A stretch of DNA of 64,000 nt from CAXTKD01 sp964244885 (GTDB lineage Bacteria > Pseudomonadota > Alphaproteobacteria > Sphingomonadales > Sphingomonadaceae). The stretch's first letter is position 1. Each line of letters opens with the position of its first letter. Of this stretch, positions 1-7,184 are shown in pieces. The notes below the pieces were generated by a model that was given only the letters and a program-made list of their open reading frames with translations, was not told the DNA's origin and searched no databases. Location of the stretch: the NCBI GenBank assembly GCA_964244885.1, contig CAXTKD010000001.1, forward strand, positions 354,833 through 418,832. Direction: 5' to 3'. A program made the translations under genes and the position numbers.

Positions 1-36
1 ACCCCACCCCTACCCCTCCCCTGAAGGGGAGGGGCG
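1..36. repeat. GC-rich palindromic repeat (family A), partial, inside valS
   Basis: The bases CCCCTCCCCTGAAGGGGAGGGG form a short hairpin preceded by CCCCACCCCTA. The same unit occurs between genes at 4037, 14047 and 24961. Here it lies in the valS reading frame. The left half is cut by the window edge. Confidence 0.85.
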
Positions 37-1244
37 AGCATGGCAGCGACTATGCGCGCCACTACCCGACCGACGTTCTCGTCACCGGGTTCGACATCAT
101 CTTCTTCTGGGTCGCCCGCATGATGATGCAGGGCATCCACATGACCGGGGAGGTGCCGTTCCACACCGTCTACTGCCACGGCCTCGTTCGCGACTCGAAG
201 GGGCAGAAGATGTCCAAATCGAAGGGCAACACCGTCGATCCGCTCGTCCTGATCGACCAGTACGGCGCCGATGCGCTGCGCTTCACAATGACGGCGATGG
301 AGACGCAGGGCCGCGACATCAAGTTGAACGAGAAGCGCGTCGAGGGCTATCGCAATTTCGGCACCAAGCTGTGGAACGCCGCGCGCTTCTGCCAGGCGAA
401 CGGCATCGGCGCGTCGCAGCACATCGGCCCGCCCGAGGCCGCGCTCCCGGTCAACCGCTGGATCATCGGCGAAGTCGCCAAGACCGCCCAGGCGCTCGAC
501 CTCGCGATCGCCGAATTCCGCTTCGACGCCTATGCCGAGACGATCTACCACTTCGTCTGGAGCCGCTTCTGCGACTGGTATGTCGAGCTGATCAAAGGCA
601 GCACAGACGATGAAACTAAATCTGTCGCGGGGTGGGCGCTGGATCAAATTCTCGTCATGCTTCACCCAGTTATGCCCTTCATTACAGAGGAGTTGTGGCA
701 TGCGATGGGGAGGCGTCCTTACGACTTGATCGTGGCGAAATGGGTGAACGTGGATGCTCAGAGCATCAGTTCCGACGCTGCTGACGAGATTGACTGGCTC
801 ATCAGGGTTGTCTCGGAGGTCCGGTCTGCCCGTACAGAGGTCGGAATACCGCCATCAGCTCGCCTGAATGCTTGGGTGTACGGCGGGGATCAAATCTATC
901 ACGAACGTCTAAGATCCTATCACTACGAGCTGAATAAGCTGGCGCGATTTGGCTCTCTCTCGAATGTGTCCGCCCCAAACCAGAATGGTCTCCAAGTCGT
1001 CGTTGATGAAGTCACCTTCTTTATGGAGGTGGAAGGCGTCATCGACCTTGCTGCCGAACGTGCCCGCCTCGAAAAGGGCGCGGCGGCGGCGGAGAAGGAG
1101 CGGGACTCGCTCGCGGGCCGCCTGTCGTCCCCGGGCTTCGTCGAGAAGGCCAAGCCCGAAGCGGTCGAGAAGGCCCGAGCCGATCTCGCCGAGCGGACGT
1201 CGGAGGCGGAACGCATGCGGGCGGCGCTGGCGCGGCTCGGCTAG
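1..1244 (+). CDS. valS: Valine--tRNA ligase, C-terminal part (5' end outside window)
   Basis: Cytoplasmic enzyme that charges tRNA-Val. The frame is open from base 3, well before the first ATG (120), so the gene enters from the left. The residues HYPTDVLVTGFDIIFFW, then the class I KMSKS signature (QKMSKSKGNTVDPL), are followed by the anticodon-binding domain and a C-terminal Arg/Glu/Ala-rich coiled-coil arm, as usual for ValRS. The first 12 codons read PTPTPPLKGRGE and come from a GC-rich palindromic repeat lying inside the gene just before the conserved HYPTDV block. From about base 600 to 1035 the GC content falls to roughly 53-55%, with A/T-ending codons, while both flanks are 70% or more. 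The protein still aligns in sense across the block, so it looks like a recombined segment rather than a disruption. Confidence 0.97.
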   Translation, partial: PTPTPPLKGRGEHGSDYARHYPTDVLVTGFDIIFFWVARMMMQGIHMTGEVPFHTVYCHGLVRDSKGQKMSKSKGNTVDPLVLIDQYGADALRFTMTAMETQGRDIKLNEKRVEGYRNFGTKLWNAARFCQANGIGASQHIGPPEAALPVNRWIIGEVAKTAQALDLAIAEFRFDAYAETIYHFVWSRFCDWYVELIKGSTDDETKSVAGWALDQILVMLHPVMPFITEELWHAMGRRPYDLIVAKWVNVDAQSISSDAADEIDWLIRVVSEVRSARTEVGIPPSARLNAWVYGGDQIYHERLRSYHYELNKLARFGSLSNVSAPNQNGLQVVVDEVTFFMEVEGVIDLAAERARLEKGAAAAEKERDSLAGRLSSPGFVEKAKPEAVEKARADLAERTSEAERMRAALARLG

Positions 1245-1280
1245 GTTCGACTGAACCGGGCGGCACCGCGTCGCCTTTCG

Positions 1281-1402
1281 CCCGGCGGTGTCACCCCACC
1301 CTACCCCTCCCCATCGAAGGAGAGGGGATGGTCTTGCCGTTTGCTCGGCCCAATCCCTCCCCCTTCGATGGAGGAGGCCAGGTGGGGGTGACGCCGCCGG
1401 GC
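1281..1402. repeat. Palindromic intergenic repeat (family B)
   Basis: Outer arms CCCGGCGGTGTCACCCCACC and its near complement ending GGTGACGCCGCCGGGC enclose two inner hairpins (CCCCATCGAAGGAGAGGGG and CCCTCCCCCTTCGATGGAGG). It fills the gap between the convergent valS and kynU 3' ends, so it may fold into a bidirectional terminator. Related copies lie at 9138-9259 and, as a half unit, at 16972-17020. Confidence 0.85.
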
Positions 1403-1403
1403 G

Positions 1404-2633
1404 TCAGGTGACACGCCCCCGTTGCGAAAACTGCGGTTCCCGCCACTCGCCGCTCGCCAGGATGCCGGCCAGGATATCCACCGCGCGCCACACGTCCTCG
1501 AAGCCGAAATAGAGCGGCGTCAGGCCGAAGCGGGCCACATCCGGCGCTCGGAAGTCGCCGATAACGCCGCGAGCGATCAGTGCCTGGACGATGGCGCAGG
1601 CTTCCGGGTGCGCGAAGGCGATGTGGCTGCCGCGTCTCGCGCTGTCGGTCGGCGACACCAGCGTCAGGTCCGGACAGCGCTCCGCCATGAGCGCCGCGAA
1701 CAGGTCGAACAGCGCGCAGGACTTCGTCCAAACCGCCTGTGCGTCGGCTTCCAGCATCAGGTCGACGCCGACTTCCAGCGCCAGCAGGCTCAGCAGCGGC
1801 GGAGTGCCGGCGAGGAAGCGGTCGACGCCCGGGGCGGGGGCGTAGTCGTCACCGAACGCGAACGGCGTGGCGTGGCCCATCCAGCCGGCGATCGGCGACA
1901 CCAGCCCGGATTGCAACGCTGTGGCGACGTAGAGGAAGGCGGGCGCGCCCGGCCCACCGTTCAGATATTTGTACCCGCAGCCGATCGCCAGTTCGGCGCC
2001 CGTGCCCGCGAGGTCGAGGGGCACCGCGCCGACGCTGTGGCTCAAGTCCCAGATCACCCGGGCGCCACGCGCCGCGGCGAGCGCGGTCACCGCTGGCATG
2101 TCGTGGCGGTAGCCGGTGCGGTAGTGGACGTGGGTGAGTACGATGACGCCGGTCTCGGGGACGATCGCATCGATGAGCGCGGCCGTCTCGACCGCGCGCA
2201 GGCGGCCGCCGACCAGCTCGGCCGCGCGGCGGGCGACGTGAAGGTCGGTCGGGAAATTGCCGAGTTCGGTCAGGATTTCGGGCCTGTCTGGCGACAGCTC
2301 GGCGGCGGCGACGATGAGCTTGAACAGGTTGACCGAGGTCGAGTCCGCGACAACGACCTCGTTCTCGCGCGCGCCGACGATCCTGGCGATCTTGCCGCCG
2401 ATGCGCTGCGGCGCGCCGATCCAGTCGTGGTCGTTCCAGCTTCGGATGAGCGAATGGCCCCATTCGTCCGCGACGACCGCCGCAACCCGCGCCGCCGCCG
2501 CTTCCGGCAGCGCGCCGAGCGAATTGCCGTCGAGGTAGATCACGCCTTCGGGCAGGCGGAAGCGGGTGCGGAAGGGGCGCAAGGGGTCGGCGGCGTCGCG
2601 CGCGCGGGCCTCGTCGAGGGTCAGGATCGCCAT
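1404..2633 (-). CDS. kynU: Kynureninase
   Basis: PLP enzyme that cleaves kynurenine to anthranilate and alanine in tryptophan breakdown. The product is 409 residues from ATG at 2633 (MAILTLDEARARD), close to the usual length of about 415. A longer open frame upstream encodes only Arg-rich residues and was not used. Visible motifs are YLDGNSLG near the N-terminus, the WDLSHS segment with Asp196 that should contact the pyridine nitrogen, and the PLP-lysine loop GYKYLNGGPG with Lys222. It is transcribed away from the amino-acid permease at 2684, with only 50 bp between the starts. An alpha/beta hydrolase with an HGGxW motif lies just beyond the permease and could be a formamidase of the same pathway. 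No tryptophan dioxygenase gene is in the window. Confidence 0.95.
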   Translation of the reverse strand: MAILTLDEARARDAADPLRPFRTRFRLPEGVIYLDGNSLGALPEAAAARVAAVVADEWGHSLIRSWNDHDWIGAPQRIGGKIARIVGARENEVVVADSTSVNLFKLIVAAAELSPDRPEILTELGNFPTDLHVARRAAELVGGRLRAVETAALIDAIVPETGVIVLTHVHYRTGYRHDMPAVTALAAARGARVIWDLSHSVGAVPLDLAGTGAELAIGCGYKYLNGGPGAPAFLYVATALQSGLVSPIAGWMGHATPFAFGDDYAPAPGVDRFLAGTPPLLSLLALEVGVDLMLEADAQAVWTKSCALFDLFAALMAERCPDLTLVSPTDSARRGSHIAFAHPEACAIVQALIARGVIGDFRAPDVARFGLTPLYFGFEDVWRAVDILAGILASGEWREPQFSQRGRVT

Positions 2634-2683
2634 CCCACGTTGTTGCGGCGTCGCCCCTCGCGTGGCAAGCCTTGTGAAATTCC

Positions 2684-4027
2684 GTGGAGGCTGCCCTGAC
2701 CGACGCCGTTTCATCGACCGCCGCCGCCATTCACGAGGTCGCCCGCGACCGCGGCCTGATCCGCGCCGTTGGCACCTGGGGGCTGACCGCGAGCATCATC
2801 AACGGCGTCGTCGGCGCGGGCATCTTCTCGCTTCCTGCGGCGATGGCCGCCGCGGCGGGCGACCGCGCGGCGCTCGCCTATGTCGCCTGCGCGGTAGCGA
2901 TGGCGGCGGTGGTGCTGTGCTTCGCCGAGGCCGCAAGCCGGGTGCCGACGAGCGGCGGGCCTTACGGCTATGTCGAGGCCGCCTTCGGCCCGCTCTGGGG
3001 ATTCGTCTGCGGCATCCTGCTGTGGCTGGCGAGCGTGCTGGCGTGCGGCGGCATCGCGGCGGCGCTGGCCGATGGCATCGGCGCGTTCGTGCCGGCGATC
3101 AAGGATCCGATCGGTCGGGTGCTGCTCATCCTGGCGGTGATGGGCGGGCTGTCGTGGGTCAACATCAGGGGCGTTGCGGGCGCGGCGCGATTCATCACGC
3201 TGGCAACGCTCGTCAAGCTCGTACCGCTGGTGATCTTCGTCGTCGTCGGCGCCATCGCGCTCGCCAGCCAGCCGATTGCGGCGGGAATGCTACCCGACCA
3301 CGACGGCTTCGGCCGCGCCGTCATCCTCGCGCTGTTCGCTTTTTGCGGGATGGAGACGCCGCTGGGCGCGAGCGGCGAGGTCAAGGATCCGCAGCGGACG
3401 ATCCCGCGCGCGCTGTTCATATCAATGGCGTTCGTCGCGGTACTGTACATCGCGATCCAGCTCGTGGCCGAGGGGCTGCTGGGCGCGAAGCTCGGCGGGT
3501 CGGCGACGCCGCTCGCCGACGGCATCGCGATCGTCAGCCCGGCGCTCGGAATCGTGCTGGTCGTCGGCGCGGCGTTGTCGCGCTTCGGCTGGATCGCCAG
3601 CGACGTGTTCGGCGCGCCGCGCGTCCTGTTCGCCTTCGCGCGCGACCGGCTGCTGCCGCGCGGCCTCGCGGCGCTGCACGAGCGGACCAAGACGCCCTAT
3701 GTGGCGATCGTCGTCCACTCCGGGCTGGCGGCGGCGCTGGCGATCACCGGCACCTTCGAATCGCTCGTCGTGCTCTCGACGCTGGCGACGGCGGGGCTGT
3801 ATTTCCTGGCGTGCGGCGCGGCTTGGCAGCTCGCGCGGAGCGGCGTTGCGGTGTTCGGAACGCCGCTGGGGTTCAAGGCGCTGCCGGTCGCGGCGCTGCT
3901 CGGCATGGGAAGCATGGTGGCGCTCGTCCTGCTCGCCGAGCCGGCGGAGATCTTGGGGCTGGTGGGCGTGACGGTGGCGAGCATCGTCGCGTTTTTGCTC
4001 AACAAGGCGGTTCGGCGCACCGCCTAA
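2684..4027 (+). CDS. APC-superfamily amino-acid permease
   Basis: Inner-membrane transporter of about 440 residues with roughly twelve hydrophobic segments. The TM1 motif NGVVGAGIFSLP and the TM2-3 motif RVPTSGGPYGYVEAAFG are typical of the APC family (basic amino acid/polyamine antiporter-like branch). The start is uncertain. A GTG at 2684 gives the longest frame, but the only good Shine-Dalgarno sequence (GGAGG, 2686-2690) lies inside that start and is correctly spaced for a CTG codon at 2696. It is divergent from kynU, so uptake of tryptophan or kynurenine is a reasonable guess, but the sequence does not show the substrate. The gene ends at a family A palindromic repeat that may terminate it. 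Confidence 0.88.
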   Translation: MEAALTDAVSSTAAAIHEVARDRGLIRAVGTWGLTASIINGVVGAGIFSLPAAMAAAAGDRAALAYVACAVAMAAVVLCFAEAASRVPTSGGPYGYVEAAFGPLWGFVCGILLWLASVLACGGIAAALADGIGAFVPAIKDPIGRVLLILAVMGGLSWVNIRGVAGAARFITLATLVKLVPLVIFVVVGAIALASQPIAAGMLPDHDGFGRAVILALFAFCGMETPLGASGEVKDPQRTIPRALFISMAFVAVLYIAIQLVAEGLLGAKLGGSATPLADGIAIVSPALGIVLVVGAALSRFGWIASDVFGAPRVLFAFARDRLLPRGLAALHERTKTPYVAIVVHSGLAAALAITGTFESLVVLSTLATAGLYFLACGAAWQLARSGVAVFGTPLGFKALPVAALLGMGSMVALVLLAEPAEILGLVGVTVASIVAFLLNKAVRRTA

Positions 4028-4036
4028 TCAAAAATC

Positions 4037-4151
4037 AAATCCCCTCCCCAGCGGGGAGGGGTAGGGGTGGGGAGAGCCTCTCCACCCGCTCGGTGTCCGT
4101 GGCCTGCGGCCGGACCCCACCCCTACCCCTCCCCTGAGGGGAGGGGATTTT
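4037..4151. repeat. Palindromic intergenic repeat (family A), full unit
   Basis: Two hairpins (CCCCTCCCCAGCGGGGAGGGG and CCCCTCCCCTGAGGGGAGGGG) face each other, joined by GGTAGGGGTGGGG and CCCCACCCCTACC, so the whole unit is also an inverted repeat. It separates the convergent permease and hydrolase genes. A nearly identical unit is at 14047-14163. Confidence 0.9.
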
Positions 4152-4158
4152 GCTTCTT

Positions 4159-5061
4159 TTATTTGAGGCCCAGCGCCAGTCTGATCTCGGCCAGCTCAGC
4201 CGCCCAGGACGCGGTGCCCGGCGCGATCAGCTCGACGTGGCCTTCGTCGGCCACAACAACGCGCTTCACCGTCACGCCCGCCGCCTTGGCGCGCGCTTCA
4301 TACGCATCGGCAAAGCTTGGCGGCGCAATGCGGTCGCGGCTTGAGTTGATCAGCACCTGCGGCGTCTCGAACGGCATCATCGCGGCGGGCGAGGTGTCGC
4401 GGTAGACGTCGGGGCGTTCGGGTGTCGCGGTGCCAGTCAGCTTGCGGACCGGATCGACCTCGCAGGTGTCGCCCGGCGAGCGTTGCGCCGCCTCAAGGTC
4501 GGGCAGGCCGCCGATGCTGATCGCGGTCGAGATCGCGATCGGGTTGGCGCTGTGCAGCGGGCTGTCCGCCGGAATACGGCCCCGCGCCGCCAGCCACAGC
4601 GCCAGGTGCCCGCCCGCCGAATGGCCGAACGCCACGACGCGGTCGAGCTTCAGTCCGTAGCGCGGCCCATTGGCTCGCAACGCGTCCGCCGCCGCAGCGA
4701 CATCCTGGAACGTCCCCGGATAGCCGCCGCCGGCGCGGTCCACCCCGCGATATTCGATGTTCCATACCGCGATGCCGTTGGCGCGCAGGTCCTCGGCGAT
4801 GTAGTTCATCAGATGCGCCTCGGCGACGCTCGTCTGCCAGCAGCCGCCGTGGACCATCAGCACCACCGGATGCGGCGCCTTGCCCCTCGGCAGCCAGAGG
4901 TCGGCGAACTGCAGCGGGTCGGCGCCATAGGCGATGCGCGCATCGGCCTTGGGGACGGCGCGAGCGAGCAGATCCTCCCATGTCATCGTCGCCGTCGCGC
5001 CGGTCGACAGCAGCGCCGCCCCCGCCGCCAGCGCGGCCGCCAGACTCCGGGGCAGGGGCAT
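4159..5061 (-). CDS. Exported alpha/beta hydrolase (possible arylformamidase/esterase)
   Basis: Serine hydrolase of 300 residues, starting at 5061 behind a good GAAGGAG ribosome site. The first 24 residues form a signal peptide (hydrophobic core, cleavage near ATA). The oxyanion-hole motif HGGCW is at 71-75, the nucleophile elbow GHSAG has Ser148, and the acid and base are probably the Asp in SSRDRIAP and the His in DEGHVEL. The HGGxW plus GHSAG combination is known from kynurenine formamidases and hormone-sensitive-lipase-like esterases. Its place two genes from kynU suits the former, but the signal peptide puts it in the periplasm, which does not. It is called as a hydrolase of unknown substrate. 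Confidence 0.85.
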   Translation of the reverse strand: MPLPRSLAAALAAGAALLSTGATATMTWEDLLARAVPKADARIAYGADPLQFADLWLPRGKAPHPVVLMVHGGCWQTSVAEAHLMNYIAEDLRANGIAVWNIEYRGVDRAGGGYPGTFQDVAAAADALRANGPRYGLKLDRVVAFGHSAGGHLALWLAARGRIPADSPLHSANPIAISTAISIGGLPDLEAAQRSPGDTCEVDPVRKLTGTATPERPDVYRDTSPAAMMPFETPQVLINSSRDRIAPPSFADAYEARAKAAGVTVKRVVVADEGHVELIAPGTASWAAELAEIRLALGLK

Positions 5062-5178
5062 CGCGATTCTCCTTCGACGCCGCCATGCTAGCGCTTCGCG
5101 GGCCCAGGTTCCACGTCCAGCCATGGCAGTGAAAAGCGACAGGTCGCGCACCCGGCCCAGCGGCGTATAGTCCCGCCC

Positions 5179-6645
5179 ATGGAGCATTTTGATGTGATCG
5201 TCGTCGGCGCCGGCCTGTCGGGCATCGGCGCGGGCTATCACCTGCAGCGGAACAGCCCGGATCGCACTTACGCGATCCTTGAAGGGCGGCAGGCGATCGG
5301 CGGCACCTGGGACCTCTTCCGTTACCCCGGCATCCGCTCCGATTCGGACATGTACACGCTCGGCTATTCGTTCAAGCCGTGGCGCGAGGCCAAGGCGATC
5401 GCCGACGGCTCGTCGATCCTGAACTACGTCCGCGAGACCGCCGCCGACAACGGCGTCGACCTGCACATCCGCTTCGGCCACCAGGTCAGGCGCGCGTCCT
5501 GGTCGTCCGACACCTCGACCTGGACCGTCGAGGCGGAGCATGAGGGGGAAACCGTCACGCTGACCTGCGGCTTCCTCTACATGTGCGCGGGCTATTACGC
5601 CTACGACGCCGGCTACACGCCGGAGTTCGAGGGTGTCGCGGACTTCAAGGGCCGCATCGTCCACCCGCAGGACTGGCCGGCCGACCTTGATTATGCGGGC
5701 AAGATGGTCGTCGTCATCGGCAGCGGCGCCACCGCGGTGACCCTGGTGCCGGAAATGGCGAAGCAAGCCGCGCACGTCACCATGCTCCAGCGCTCGCCGA
5801 CCTATGTGGTGTCGCGCCCGGCTGCGGATGGCATCGCGGATTGGCTGCGCGACCGGCTGCCGGCGAAGCTCGCCTACGCGCTGGTGCGCTGGAAGAACGT
5901 GCTGTTTGGCATGTTCTTCTACAATCTGACGCGCCGCCGCCCGGAGCGGGTGAAGGAGCGCATCATTGGCATGGTGCGCGACCATCTGGGACCGGACTAC
6001 GATGTCGCGACGCACTTTACGCCGCGCTACAATCCGTGGGACCAGCGGCTCTGCCTGGTTCCCGACGCCGACCTGTTCGAGGCGATCAAGGCGGGAAGCG
6101 CCTCGGTCGTCACCGATCATATCGAGCGCTTCACCGAGACAGGGCTGAAGCTCACCTCGGGCAAGACGCTCGACGCCGATGTCGTGGTCACCGCCACCGG
6201 CCTGCGCATCCAGGTCGTCGGCGGCATGCAGATCGTGGTCGACGGTGCGGACGTCGATCTCGCCAAGGCGCTTAACTACAAAGGGATGATGTTCAGCGGG
6301 GTGCCCAATTTCGCATCGTGCTTTGGCTATACCAATGCGTCGTGGACGCTGAAGGCCGACCTCACCTCCGAATATGTCTGCCGGCTGCTCAAACACATGA
6401 AACGGCACGGCTATAGCGAGTGCTTGGCCGTGCGCGGCGAGGGGATCGAGGAGGAGCCGTGGCTCGCCTTCAGCTCCGGCTACATCCAGCGCGCTGCGGC
6501 GGTGCTGCCGAAGCAGGGCGCGACGAAGCCATGGAAGCTCTACCAGAATTACGCGCTCGACCTCGTCACGCTGAAGTTCGGCAGGGTCGACGACGGCACA
6601 ATGCAATTCTCGAAGCCCAAGGTTCGCACTCGGGAGATCGCCTGA
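5179..6645 (+). CDS. Flavin-containing Baeyer-Villiger-type monooxygenase
   Basis: NADPH- and FAD-dependent monooxygenase of 488 residues. The FAD-binding GxGxxG is at 10-15 (GAGLSG), GGTW at 41-44, and the Baeyer-Villiger fingerprint FxGxxxHxxxWP is complete at 156-167 (FKGRIVHPQDWP). The second dinucleotide motif is GSGATA at 181-186. Such enzymes insert oxygen into ketones or oxidise heteroatoms; the substrate cannot be read from sequence. The next gene, an NTF2-like protein, overlaps its stop by one base, so the two are translationally coupled. The start at 5179 is the first ATG and matches the usual N-terminus; the ribosome site is weak. Confidence 0.92.
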   Translation: MEHFDVIVVGAGLSGIGAGYHLQRNSPDRTYAILEGRQAIGGTWDLFRYPGIRSDSDMYTLGYSFKPWREAKAIADGSSILNYVRETAADNGVDLHIRFGHQVRRASWSSDTSTWTVEAEHEGETVTLTCGFLYMCAGYYAYDAGYTPEFEGVADFKGRIVHPQDWPADLDYAGKMVVVIGSGATAVTLVPEMAKQAAHVTMLQRSPTYVVSRPAADGIADWLRDRLPAKLAYALVRWKNVLFGMFFYNLTRRRPERVKERIIGMVRDHLGPDYDVATHFTPRYNPWDQRLCLVPDADLFEAIKAGSASVVTDHIERFTETGLKLTSGKTLDADVVVTATGLRIQVVGGMQIVVDGADVDLAKALNYKGMMFSGVPNFASCFGYTNASWTLKADLTSEYVCRLLKHMKRHGYSECLAVRGEGIEEEPWLAFSSGYIQRAAAVLPKQGATKPWKLYQNYALDLVTLKFGRVDDGTMQFSKPKVRTREIA

Positions 6646-7040
6646 TGACTCCGCTCAACCGCCGCGTCATCGACGCCTGGCACCGCGTCGCGCTGGCCGG
6701 CGACCGCGCCGCCCGCGACGCCATGCTGCACGACGACGCGGTGTTCGAATCGCCCGTCGTGCACACGCCGCAGCGCGGCAAGGCGGTCACCGCCAAATAT
6801 CTCGCGGGCGCCGCGGCGACCTTCGCCGGTTCGAGCTTCGAATATGTCGGCGAGTGGTCGGGCGACCATTCGATCGTGCTGGAGTTCAAGTGCGAGGTCG
6901 ACGGCATCGCGATGAACGGAGTCGACATGATCACCTTCGACGACGCCGGCCTGATCACGCATTTCAAGGTCATGGTCCGCCCGCTGAAGGCGATCAACCT
7001 GCTCCACCGGAAGATGGGCGAGAGACTGGCGGCGATTTAG
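6645..7040 (+). CDS. NTF2-like (SnoaL-type) protein coupled to the monooxygenase
   Basis: Small 131-residue protein with the SnoaL/ketosteroid-isomerase-like pattern: an N-terminal helix (NRRVIDAWHRVALAGD), a DDAVFESPVVHTP strand region, and a C-terminal VDMITFDDAGLITHFKVMVRP strand pair. The fold houses isomerases, hydrolases or plain ligand carriers. The start overlaps the monooxygenase stop (TGATG), so it probably acts on the same substrate or product. No catalytic assignment is made. Confidence 0.83.
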   Translation: MTPLNRRVIDAWHRVALAGDRAARDAMLHDDAVFESPVVHTPQRGKAVTAKYLAGAAATFAGSSFEYVGEWSGDHSIVLEFKCEVDGIAMNGVDMITFDDAGLITHFKVMVRPLKAINLLHRKMGERLAAI

Positions 7041-7078
7041 GCGTCGAAGCCCCAGCGGACCACCACGCTCGCAAAGCC

Positions 7079-7159
7079 CGTTCGTGGTGAGCCTGTCGAA
7101 CCACGTGGCATGCTCCGCCGTCCGAGCGACCGCGTCCTTCGACAAGCTCAGGACGAACG
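7079..7159. repeat. Palindromic repeat (family D, CGTTCGTGGTGAGC type)
   Basis: An inverted repeat whose left arm begins CGTTCGTGGTGAGCCTGTCG and whose right arm is GTCCTTCGACAAGCTCAGGA followed by CGAACG. It lies between two convergent genes. A second copy, with a near-perfect right arm, is at 29753-29830 between hfq and hflX. Confidence 0.85.
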
Positions 7160-7184
7160 AAGAGAGGGTTCGGTTGGCGGGACG

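Noticed and set aside
641..900. GGATCAAAT words in valS resembling the recurrent upstream element
   Set aside because: Only the nine-base core matches; the flanking TTGCGAG part is missing and they lie inside coding sequence. A core match near 34280 on the minus strand was dropped for the same reason.
5062..6606. Extension of the hydrolase frame to 815 codons
   Set aside because: The extra part is antisense to the monooxygenase, while the ATG at 5061 has a strong ribosome site and signal peptide.
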